Below, piece after piece: positions 1 to 10,937 of a stretch of 64,000 bases of DNA. The notes under the pieces are model-generated. The model did not search any database, was not told the DNA's origin, and worked only from the letters and a program-made list of their open reading frames with translations. This stretch comes from Diplolepis rosae (taxonomy: Eukaryota > Arthropoda > Insecta > Hymenoptera > Diplolepididae): contig JAPYXD010000308.1 of the NCBI GenBank assembly GCA_030998225.1, positions 3,420,001 to 3,484,000 on the forward strand, written 5' to 3'. The position numbers were made by a program, and so were the translations under genes. Numbering within the stretch: position 1 is the first letter of the stretch; every line of letters starts with the position of its first letter.

Positions 1-1136
1 AATGTAAATACATCAACTTTTCATTACTCTCTCTCTCACGAAAGTATTCATTCCTACTATATTTCTGTCTTTTTAATTTTTACCCAGCAAAAGCAGCATG
101 AACTTTGCATGGTTATAACTTGTTTGTTACATTCTAAACTAGAAACTTTAAAAATGAGAAAATAATCATCAATTGAAACAATTTAAGAAAATTCTGAAAT
201 TGTTTTCCAGTGTCAAAAAAATGTAGGTAAAAAATACACTGAGTCAGGACGGTTTTGAATGTTTGAGATTATTTTACGGCGACGAGGTTCGAAACCACGC
301 CGAGTGCAACGAAATGTTATTTTCAAATAATTTTTTAGGACGATAAAACGCCGATTTGGGCCGAAAACACGCTGAGTGCAATGAAATTTTATTTTAATTA
401 ATTTTTTATTTAATAAATGAATATTATAATGATAAATAAATAATTAATTATTAAAATATTGTTCAAAAAGCCGATTCGCATTCAATAACTAGGCCGAAAA
501 CTAGCCGATTTGAGCCTACAATACACTGATTTAATATATTAAGACACCGATTTTTCGGCGTTTTCGACTCGATTACTCCCCGAGTCAGGTCGAAGAAGTG
601 AACAAACCGGCGTGCAAATCAGCCTCGCGAATTAATTTTTTCGACCCGGGCTAATTCCATTTTTATTCATCTAATAAAGTTTACAGTGTTATTGTCGGTA
701 CGATTTCTTAATAGTCATAATAAACTACCTCTGCTTCGTTATAGCCACTACGTTATTCTAGCCATGAGAATTCAACTTTTCAAGTTCTCATACCGAGGAT
801 TAAGAGTTAGGGACAATTTCAACAACGTTAACTAGTCGCCACGACCAGGTATTCAGAATGTGGCAACCATTGCTACAATTCATGTTGCTGTAGCAATGGG
901 TCAAGTAGAAACAACAAGTCTCCCTCGCCTTAGAAAGCGTGCCTCAGCTCCTAGCAACACAATTTGCTATTTTTTCCCTTGGATAGGGCCCAACAACTTT
1001 AGTCACGACACTAGTAAATGTATTCACAAGTGCTCATTAATTCTCGCAGTCACTATGTAAGAGAGTTCTAAATTTCATGTATCACCATTGTAAGCGTTCG
1101 TATACGTAATTTTGACGGGAGCGTATTGTTCTATAT
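1..1136. other. Non-coding AT-rich region
   Basis: No gene is visible; the single open frame near 860-1060 has no recognisable domain. The part from about 240 to 650 has scattered CCGA/TCGG-type motifs and looks like an eroded repeat. Confidence 0.5.
296..413. repeat. Two direct copies of a ~72-bp unit
   Basis: A block beginning CACGCCGAGTGCAACGAAAT near 296 recurs 72 bases later with a few substitutions and the same AT-rich tail. It is probably part of an old non-autonomous element whose ends I cannot place. Confidence 0.5.
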
Positions 1137-1140
1137 TTAA

Positions 1141-1621
1141 GGTGGCTTGAGCGTTTTTGAAAAAAATTACAGATTGCTCTGAAACTTAGAGATTATCTTA
1201 ATAAAAAATGCTAGATTCATTTGGAAAAAAGAAATACCGTGGTTGACGATGTCAATGCCGAAAAATTCCTCATCAAAATCGGCGAAACTCCGGAACAAAA
1301 CACAAGTCCCCATAAATCAAATATATAATAGTACTTTCGATTTCGAGGAATCTATTAGTATTATAAAAACAAAGGGTTGACGACTTCAATCAAGAGAAAA
1401 TTGCGAGAATAGTACAGAATATACAAAACCGCCTCGAGGTGAAACTAATAAATTTTTACTATGACTTTTTTCAGGGGACATTTCCGTGATTTCTTACCCT
1501 TCTACTCAGATGTAACTATAATACATATGATTATTAAAAAAATAAGTAGCAATGAGCATTCATATAACACGTGCCCTCACGGCGCCCCTCACTTCATACG
1601 ACACCAAACGCTCAAGCCACC
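1141..1621. mobile_element. MITE flanked by TTAA
   Basis: The termini GGTGGCTTGAGCGTTT and AAACGCTCAAGCCACC are perfect 16-bp inverted repeats. They are bordered on both sides by TTAA (1137-1140 and 1622-1625), the duplication made by piggyBac-type transposases. The 481-bp interior has no coding capacity. Assignment to piggyBac rests only on the TTAA duplication. Confidence 0.75.
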
Positions 1622-1625
1622 TTAA

Positions 1626-2205
1626 GTGTTGTATTACACTTGTAGTGTAATACAATATAGTGGTTCTATGTGTAAGTATTTTTGTGATAAAATAATATGA
1701 TTGGCTGTAACAAACTGTTGTGTATGTATGCGTATGCTGTTTATGTATACCATATATGTATTGGATGATTGATGATAGGCTCAGTATAAGAAGTTTTTCT
1801 ACTCAACAAGACAACTCGCGTATATTAATGCTTTTTTCTCGGCTATGCTTTACCGAATGTTATTCTTTCTATATTCTCTATGCAGCGTTCATTATCATTC
1901 ACGTTAAATCGATTAAGTACTCATCAATTTCATTCTGCCAAACTAGAAGTTAAAAGATGTTGAAATGTCCTTCTGTCCCAACTTTACTTATTAGCAGAGT
2001 CAAGTAAAATTTATCGAACTATTTTTCTCCATGCACCTAAAAATCATTTATAAATATATATCTTAAAGATTTTTTTACTCATACCTTTTTGCAAGGAAGC
2101 AATAGTTAAGAAACGTTAATGTTATCTGCAACACAATTTCGCTGTAATGGTCAATTTTGCCCCATCAGTCTTCTCTACTATCAGTCAAATGCTAAGTATT
2201 AAATA
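1626..2205. other. Non-coding spacer between two TTAA elements
   Basis: AT-rich. The small open frame at 1720-1953 has no domain I recognise. Confidence 0.4.
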
Positions 2206-3406
2206 TTAACCCTTTAACGCCCAGATGTGCAGAACTTTCACGTTGCCTACAATGTCGTACCATTTATAGAAAAAAGATGAAAAAGAATCGGAAACTCCAT
2301 ATACTACCGTTTTTGGGGTTGCTTTTTCGAACGGAACAGTCAGAATTCTCAAAAATGACGCTAAACCCTTTATTTTCCCAAAAATACCCAAAAAAACGCT
2401 ATTTTTGGGGTACGATTTTTTTTTTAATTTAAATTTTCACAATGTTCCCAACACTTAGGCAACTTCTAACTTATCAGAGACGTGTTCTCGAGACTTGTAC
2501 TTTTAAAATATGCATTGAAATATTTTGTTTTTCTTTGTTCTCTAATTCAAAATGGCGTCTGGACGTTTGAAATTTTTTGAAACTGAGAATATTGATCCTA
2601 TTTCGGATTTTCCAGGTTACTTCGTAGTGTGATCATACAAATAAGTTATTACGAGTTTTGTCTCACCTATTGTGATTGGCGGAAGCAATATTAGCCCATA
2701 AAATTAAAATTCAAGACGGCGACTGCCATGAAGCTAGTAGAAATACGTGTATTTCGAGTTTTATTACAAACCAGGATGGTATAAAATTTACCAATTAGCA
2801 ATCTCATAGGTTTTAGTCATCACTAAATTCGAATCTTAGGTAAGTTTTTCGAAATTTAAAATGGCTGATCCAATATGGCGGACCCGTTATGTAAAATTTG
2901 ATATTCCTGAAATAAAAAAATACTGACGCATTCTACGCAAAATTTAAAATCAAAATTATTCTTGATGTTTTTTGATTACAAGAGTTGTTTTCGAGAAAAA
3001 ATTCCAAAATTATGAGGCTTCCCGAAATTATTAGAAATTTGAGTATGTATGACAAATCGACATTTATGGATTTTTATGGTAAGATAGAGTATCAGTAAAT
3101 AAAAAATGCACGCGAATTTACGAATTCCCCAACATTTATTAGTGTCTCTTCCACACCCTACCATTTATCTGTAAATGTTCATTTACTTCTATAGCATAAT
3201 TAGTAAGTTACACCAGCATCAGAATGACATATTATTATAAGTAAGATTCACTTATGATTCATATGAACATTATTTTATGAAATATTAGCAAAGTCTGAGA
3301 CAAAAAATATAGATATATGTAAATTTTGAATTACAACTCTTGTAATCAAAAAAACATAAAGAATAATTTTTATTTTAAATTTTGCGTAGACTTCGGCAGT
3401 ATTTTT

Positions 3407-4823
3407 ACATTCTCATCATGGATGAGAAGGTATTGGTTTTATGTGAAAAATGACTTTCGAAATTTACATCAAATCTTTACGGTTTGAGACCCCCTGAGTC
3501 AGAAAAAAGGGTTTTTACGAAAGTGTCTGTCTGTCTGTCTGTCTGTAGGTCGTGTGCGGCATAACACTCGACAGAATTATCAGATTGAATTGAGATTTGG
3601 TACACTTTATCGGAGCCGAAAAAGTAAGGACAAGTTCGTTAACCAGCCACATCCAATCAAAATTGAGGGATTGAGCACTACTTTTGTGTTTTTGAAAATA
3701 ATCTTTTAAAAAAATAAAAAATTTCAATACTGGTTTTTGATAGTGCTCATAAATCCCTACAAATTATCCTGATAACATTTTTTGATTAAATCAAAATTAG
3801 AAATGTTACAGCATATTCAAATTCGAAAAAAGTCAATATCAAAATTCCATTTTCAAGTTAAATTATACGAGATACAAAAAAACGTTATGATAAAATATTA
3901 TTTTTTACATAAAGACCTACAAATTTGAATTGTAACATTTTTTCATAAGATGCATATTTTTCTTATTAATTTAAAAAAAAACCATTGAAAATCCAAAATT
4001 CAATTTTTTAACAATAATATGTGAAATACGAAAAAAACGCAAAAATACAAAGTTGTTCATTTTAAAAAGATCTACAAATTTTGTCTCACACAGTTTCTGA
4101 TAAAACATATATTTTTCGTTTCAATTCCAAAAAATACGATTAAAATTCAAAAATTCCATTTTTTAGACAAAATATGTGAGATACAAAGAAAACGTTTAGA
4201 TGGAAAATTGTTTGCCTAAATAAGGTCTACAAATTCTCATTAAGACATTTCGGGGCAGGAGGTATATTTTATGTTTTGATTTTTAATATTAAAAATAATC
4301 GATTTTTTTCACCAAAATATGTGAGATTCGAAATAAGCGTTGTTCTGCAAAATCGTTTCCTTAAATAAAGTCTACGACTGTTTTTTCTTTTTAGAGATTT
4401 GGAAGAAAATAAATTTATCAATAATCATGTAATTTATTAAAAAATTACAAAAATGCATACAGAAAATCGAGCGCGAAGCGCGAGTGTCACGATGAGAATG
4501 TGTTCCTTAAGGCCTATAGAGCCTTAAGTAAATTGAATTTCCTGTTTCACTTAAACTGAAAAAGAAACTTAGTGAATTTGAGAAAATGACTAATTTACAT
4601 CATCTTTAATATCATTAAATTGGTTTGAGCTTCACTATTAAATTATAAGAAATAAACTTACACGTATGCGAAGAGTACAAGACGGAACGCGAAGCGCGAG
4701 GTCCAGAAAGAACGGAGCGCGAAGCGCGACGATCAAATCGCGCGCCCTAGGCGCGCTCAAACTTGCGAGCGAAGCGAGCTGCGCGCGTAGCGCGCGATGA
4801 GAATGTGCCCGCGAGGCGGGCAG
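3407..4823 (+). mobile_element. Helentron-associated non-autonomous element, copy 1
   Basis: It is inserted in the right arm of the foldback, and the left arm shows the empty site, so both ends are defined. It begins ACATTCTCATC and carries the inverse, GATGAGAATGT, near 4797, followed by a terminal hairpin (GCCCGC-GAG-GCGGGC) at the 3' end. It contains a (GTCT)n microsatellite at 3525-3546. A terminal 5' repeat paired with a subterminal 3' repeat, a 3' hairpin, an insertion site in a T tract and a GTCT microsatellite are the hallmarks of HINE/DINE-1/mini-me elements. ATTTTT on each side could be a 6-bp duplication or simply the T-tract target. There is no coding sequence. Confidence 0.7.
4686..4823 (+). 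repeat. Cluster of GC-rich short hairpins at the HINE 3' end
   Basis: A run of short palindromes with three-base loops: GCGC-GAA-GCGC (twice, and once more near 4468), GCGCGCC-CTA-GGCGCGC, GCGCGC-GTA-GCGCGC and GCCCGC-GAG-GCGGGC. The stems differ in sequence yet all pair, against an AT-rich background. In Helitron-type elements the last hairpin marks the 3' end for replication; the role of the preceding ones is unknown. Confidence 0.7.
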
Positions 4824-5299
4824 ATTTTTTTATTTCAGGAATATCAAATTTTACATAACGGGTCCGCCATATTGGATCAGCCATTTTAAATTTCGAAAAA
4901 CTCACCTAAGATTCAAATTTAGTGATGACTAAAACCTATGAGATTGCTAATTGGCAAATTTTACACCATCCTGGTTTGTAATAAAACTCGAAATATACGT
5001 ATTTCTACTAGCTTCATGGCAGCCACCATCTTGAATTTTAATTTTATGGGCTAATATTGCTTCCGCCAATCACAATAGGTGAGATAAAACTCGTAATAAC
5101 TTATTTCTATGATTACACTACGAAGTAACCTGCAAAATCCGAAAAAGGATCAATATTCTCAGTTTCAAAAAATTTCAAACGTCCAGATGCCATTTTGAAT
5201 TAGAGAACAAAGAAAATCAAAATATTTCAATGTATATTTTAAAAGTACGACATTGTAGTCAACGTGAAAATTCAGCACATTGGGACGTTAAAGGGTTAA

Positions 5300-8200
5300 A
5301 ATGTTCGATTTACCTGTTATAAATTTTTTTGAATGACTATAAATGTAATTTTTATGTTTCTCAAAAAAAAAATTTTTTTTAAGAGTCTGGCGTGATGGAT
5401 ACATTTTACTTGAATTCATGTAATATTTAATGTTTCTTAAAAAGAAACAATTTTTTTTCTTTCATTATAAAGTTTTTTGACCACACAGACATATTTTAAT
5501 GCATATAAGGTCCTTAGGCCCATGATAATAATTAATAATTATGGCAATTATTATAGTCTGAAGGGTTATCAGGAATATATTAACTAAAATTCATTTTCAG
5601 CACTGAAAAGAAATATTTCCAGAGAAAAACACGTAAACAAATGAATGAATGTCTGCTTGGTACAAAAATCTATTTTAATCATTAGTTTTTCAACAACTTT
5701 ATGGACTGATTACTATTATGGATTTCATGCGGTCTGACTGATCCGTGGTCTTAATGCCAAGTAAGTACATTTTTTTCTTTCTGGATATTGAATATCTTCT
5801 TCTTTCTGACGATGAAAAATATACTAACATGTTTTTTTTATGTGCGTATAGTACGTATTTTTGAATGTCAGTTGTTTTCATGATTGCTATCGGCGAATCA
5901 GACATATAAAGTCAGATCGTTCTTTCACTTATGTAATAGTGAAGGCTACGATTAAATTCATCGCCAGAGAGAAACTGTTAAAAAATATGTGTATTAAGAA
6001 AAATAGATGTTAAACTGCAATATATAGATATTAGCAGGTAATATATTTGCGATTTAATAATGGGGCAGCCATCTAGGTTTATTTTCAATTCCGTAAGGAG
6101 AATGCGAGACATTACTATTTTCTATCTTGAATCTTTCATCGAAAAAATACGATTGGTCTTTATAATGGATAAACATTTATTTTTATCAATCGTGCATATT
6201 TATATTTATAACTTTAAAATATTTTGAGGAAAAATTTTTATTTCGTCATTATTCCCAGAATTTTGCTGTTGTATGGCTGAATCAAAGATGCTCAATCATG
6301 TATCAATTTGACATTCAACCTCGACTGTCCATTGAGTTTGTAATGATTGTGACTTCAAGTTTGAATTTTAGCACTCGCTTTCCATGACTATGTGATACTA
6401 CCTCATTGATGAAAGCATAAGACGTCTGAGGAAACGTACAACAATGCTCAATCACAGGACAGTCACATGTTAACCTACGATTGTGGCATGAATATCTCAA
6501 GATGCGACCGCATAACCATAAAGCTGCGCTTTGTCGACATTGCTTTCATAAAAAAATATCTTGTGTTATTTGCAATGACGGAGGCATACTAAATATCTGA
6601 CTAAACTTTTCCATTAAATGACACAATCACGCGTCATTCAACGAGAAATTTTATTCACTGAATCAAAGTGCTCGGAAATAGAGCTCCATATTTTCCTATT
6701 TGGGATAGATAACGTGTTATTGAGAGGTTAAAAAATTCATTTCAAAGATTGAAGCTATAAAAATGAAATACTGATACTTCTGATTTCAGTACGGAATAAT
6801 TGAAATAATTTTCCTCTACTGCAAAAGACTTCACAAATGACACTAAAAACTCCAAATATACACAAAATTATTATTTCCGTGCCAAAATCAAAAACCACGC
6901 AACCGGCAAAGCTGGTTGAAGCGCGAAAGAAAAATTAACATATGAAATATAAAGACTCTCATCACGTGACTTTTTCTCAGGCATGTGCACGTTACTGTTT
7001 GTAACATCTTTGATATTTAAGATTAATGTCTAAGATTGTATGATTCGAATATAAACTGATATTGGTTATTAACATCTCGTATAATAAAGAAAATATATTA
7101 GATATTATGTAGTAGAATCTTGATGACATGGAGTAATATCCAAAATTTTAGTATCTATTTTGTAACATCCATTTTTCTCAGTGTGCTGTTGTTACCACAC
7201 GGGTAGCAAGATGTGCTCCAGATAATTTGAATAAATTGAGTGCCAGTAGGGTTACAAGAGACAAAAAGTGATGTCTAACTTAACTTTTCGTATTTTTCCA
7301 CGAATGAAATATGGATGGAATTTTAATCAATGTGTTTTTCCACTTATTTTAAAGAAATTTTCGTTATTTTTCTGCTTTTTTTGAGGCCATAGATCAGCGA
7401 ATATGGCTGACTAAATCAATAAATTAAGATTCCCCAAGATTTTTCCACAATAATGAATTTTTTTAGCTTAAACTTTAGTATATAATAAAGGACATATCCA
7501 TGGCATTGAAATCTAATTGAAACATATTCTAATTTTATGCCTGTAGTGCTGCGTATAATTGTGCGTGTATTTATCCCTGTATTCTGAAAAACTTCAGGTA
7601 AATAATGACAAGAAAATGATTATACGCCTATAATTATTAATTTTTTAATGATTAATTAATCAATTAGTTGAATATTATAATCACAGATGATTTTCGCTGA
7701 GGGAAATAATTCTAGTTTTCTTTAGAAATATACAAAACTTAAATAATTATCATCTACGAGTTTAAAAAAAAATATATAATTGTACCGCATGAAATTTAAA
7801 AAAAAATGTAGTCAACGATTCTATTACTGTAACATCGCGAAATTCAGAAAACAATACATTTGATAGTGGAGAGCGGTGAGGTTTTTTTTTTGTTAGGTAT
7901 TTAATTGACAGGCCTGCATTTGGAAGGGGTGACAGGAAATCCAGGTCCACCCTCGTCGAGTCTCGCATAGCTGACGATGGGATATTTTATTGGTGGTTGT
8001 CAATCGGACAATTGGTACATGTCGATCAACAGAGCTGTGGATGAAATAGCATGAAAAGAGAGTCGAAACGGATTACAAATCGGTGCATCGAATTTGTCAA
8101 GGGGTGGAACGAATCGTGACGTACAACAAATTGTATCCCTTTTGCCCAAACACTCCTATCCATTGGACGGTTGCAACGCTGTTCATAATTGAGTATGTAT

Positions 8201-8790
8201 CATATCTTTTTGAGTGCATTAAATATGCATTAAGCGCATTTATGGAATTCATACGCGTCACTGTAGCTCCACGCGGCGAAACACTATAGTGCTCAATCAA
8301 ATGTTCAATGTATGCCGATCGTTGATAACGTTTAAGCGATTCAACAAAATTTTAGGATATTATTCATGCTGAGCTTCGCACAATTATTTCTGGACTCGTA
8401 GAGCATAATACAGTAGAGACACAATCGACAGCGTACCAATGTAACATTGGATCATACAATTGCATCTATCACAAAAGTATTGCTGATCATCGTAAATCCA
8501 CTAAATTAATAAAAAGTACCTTTAATTAAAATAAAAATCTATCAATCTTAGATTTTAAAACAGCTTGTCAAACCATAATGCGTCAACTTTTTATTCACAT
8601 AGGGTGTGTGTATTAGTCTCTGGACACGTATCAGTGGACTGACAAATATTTTTTCTGTTTGAATTATATGGGTAAAATATTCTAGTGATAATGAAATATA
8701 AATAATCTGGCAATCTACTGTACAAAGCATTTTTAACAGAACATAGACTATTATACTTTTATTTTAATAATAAGTGATTATTTAAAGTAT
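5300..8790. other. Non-coding AT-rich region
   Basis: No domain-bearing frame, splice-linked set of frames or clear repeat boundary was found. Open frames here are short and featureless. A CACACGGGTAG motif near 7197 resembles the terminal motif of elements at 14407 and 62782. Confidence 0.4.
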
Positions 8791-8824
8791 GTAAAGAATT
8801 TGAAAATCTTTCTGTGGAAAAAAA

Positions 8825-8907
8825 GACGCTTTCAATGCGCTGGGATTCGAGCCCAGGTCTATCGATTGCCGGTCGACTGCTCTAACCACTGAGCTGCATA
8901 GGCGTCC
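8825..8907 (-). repeat. tRNA-derived (SINE-like) repeat, copy A
   Basis: On the minus strand it begins GGACGCC and shows a D arm (GCTC...GAGC), an anticodon arm with a 5-bp stem and a GGC triplet (alanine-type), and a T arm (CTGGG loop CTCGAAT CCCAG). The 3' acceptor strand does not pair with the 5' GGACGCC, and the loop lacks the usual U33, so it should not be a working tRNA. It lies in a larger repeated unit with a second, shorter copy 3' of it. Confidence 0.6.
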
Positions 8908-9163
8908 GACATCTAATTCTCCACAGGAAGATCTCCTTATATCGCTAAGTGGCTCTGCCTTTCGGCTGTAAAATGATTTCAAATTAATTAGGTGAGTTTG
9001 AAATTATTGTCACTGCCTACATTATCGGAGGTTCATTAGTCGCGTATCAGATAGGATACGTTGTCGACAGGTGTCCTCGTAGACAATTTCAAACTCGTAT
9101 ATCGCAAATAATGCAATTGAATTCAAATATTTAAAGAATTTGAGAATCTTTTGGTGGAAAAAA

Positions 9164-9222
9164 AGACGCTTTCGACTGCGCAGGGATTCGAGCCCAGGTC
9201 TTTTGATTGCCGGTCGATGTAT
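9164..9222 (-). repeat. tRNA-derived (SINE-like) repeat, copy B, truncated
   Basis: It shares with copy A the T-arm sequence and the flank AGAATTTGARAATCTTT, but the D arm and 5' acceptor strand are missing. Segments at 8976-9021 and 9221-9267 are inverted relative to each other, so the two copies sit in an imperfect palindrome. Confidence 0.55.
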
Positions 9223-9269
9223 AGGCAGTGACAAAAATTTCAAACATCTAATTAATTTGAAATTATTTG

Positions 9270-10235
9270 AAGTATTATGGACAGAGAGTCCTAAAATTTT
9301 CCAATGGTTTTTAAGTAATAATAGAAAATCATTTATAAAATGTAAAATAAAGTCAACTAAGTATCAAAATCTAAGTCGGGTAAAAAAGTCGAGTAATTCT
9401 TTCGTAGAAGTATTTTATGAGCTAAGTAATCTTCTCTGAAAAATACTCTACAGGTTCAATAACACACTGAGAAAATCATTATGGTTAGGATCGAATGATT
9501 CTCGCTTAGGGATGAGGATAAGTCAATGAAAGACACAATGATTGTAAAAATGATACAAATTGAATTTATTAAAATGATTATAAATTAAAGCGACACATTC
9601 ATTAATACAATTGATATATGAATGTAGGCACAAGCTGGTTGGTACATAAGTTAGAAAGAGACAGAAAATAAAGAAAGAAAGAACTTAGATTTTAAATTGT
9701 TCCGGTCAAATTTTATTGATCTCAAACTAAGAGATTTTCGGAGTTAGATTGAAGATACGGCACTGAACTATTGTTGCGAGACCGGTGATAATTCCGAAGG
9801 AAAATTCGGGAGATGAACCAGACGAAGAATTAACTGACTAACTGCTCGCTCTTGACGTGGCCACTTTTATATTTTTCTTTACAAATTGACGGTCAGCGTA
9901 AATCGTGACGTAGTCATATTTTCTTAGAAGAGAAGGGTCCCTTTGCTTCTCCCTACTCCTGATTCTCCTTTTCCGATTTTCTCATAGATTTCTACTATAC
10001 CCAGCCTGTGTGTATCAAATACATTTAAATACGTCGCGGGACGTGACAACATTAACAATATTGATATCCAATGGGTATTTGGAATTAATTAGCATGAAGT
10101 TTTTCTTATGTTGATTGTTCAGAAGTGATACTCACGTGAGAGAGATTGAATCCAACCGTTCTACATGGTGATGGTATCTAACTGTTGGAGTTTCAATGAC
10201 TTTTGCGACCACCCTAAAAGCTATGAAGACATAAG
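9270..10235. other. Non-coding region
   Basis: No gene is seen. CACTGAGAAAA at about 9467 resembles the ends of elements near 12491 and 15236 and may be an element terminus. No matching opposite end was found. Confidence 0.35.
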
Positions 10236-10410
10236 AACATAAGGACATTTCAACATCTTTCAAATCCTAATTGAGTAAAATGAATTTGATAAATACTTGA
10301 TTCACCCGACGTGAATAATAATAAGCATTACATAGGGAATAGTGAGAAGTTCAATAGAACGTGATCTTGGACAAGGCATCCATATGCGTCAGTGTGTTAA
10401 CGTTAAATAA
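10236..10410. repeat. Dispersed repeat, copy 1
   Basis: About 175 bp (ACATAAGGACATTTSAAC ... TTACATAGGGAATAGT ... CAGTGNGTTAAC) is shared with 50118-50300 at clearly diverged identity. It is non-coding. Confidence 0.6.
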
Positions 10411-10937
10411 ATTAGTTGTAATTGAGTTCAGTTGGGTCGAATCTGATGAGTTAAATCTTCCTTTTGTGGATGTTTTGAGAGAGTCTTAAATAGGTTGTAG
10501 AACGCTGTGGTCCAATCGGTTCAGATGATTTATTTACTGATCCTGGTTGTTTTGGAAGATTCCCCAAGTTGACTCCCTTTTACTTTCTACTGTCGCTGAG
10601 CTCGAGGGTAAAAATCTGTTAGAACTGGACTCACTTCCTGTAGATGTTACCTTGTGGCGTTGACTTCACTGGACTAAACTGGACTGGACTTCTGTTAGAC
10701 GTTTCGCTTTTTAGAGGATTTTGAAAGGTCAGCTATAACGAGTTACGTGCTATGACGAGGTACATGCTATTACCTGCATTTAAATTACATTTAATTCCAT
10801 GCATCCCTTATGCACTTTTTTTCAAAAAGTTAAATTTAGTTCCTTCCACGCTAATCGAGCCGTGTGTTTCAATCACATCATCTAATTAGATAATAATAAA
10901 GTGATTGTTTAGATTAATTAAAATATCCCTTCTCAAA

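Larger units (their letters stand above)
2210..5295. mobile_element. Foldback element, piggyBac-like termini
   Basis: A long inverted repeat: the left arm (about 2210-2986) matches the reverse complement of the right arm (about 3336-5295). The element ends in CCCTTTAACG/CGTTAAAGGG next to TTAA on both sides (2206-2209 and 5296-5299). The CCCTTT start and TTAA duplication suggest piggyBac mobilisation. The left arm carries about 220 bp (near 2270-2490) missing from the right. The right arm is interrupted by a separate 1.4-kb insertion at 3407-4823. No transposase is present, so it would depend on a helper. Confidence 0.75.

Noticed and set aside
8825..8907. Functional tRNA-Ala gene
   Set aside because: The acceptor stem does not pair, U33 is missing and it sits in a repeated unit.
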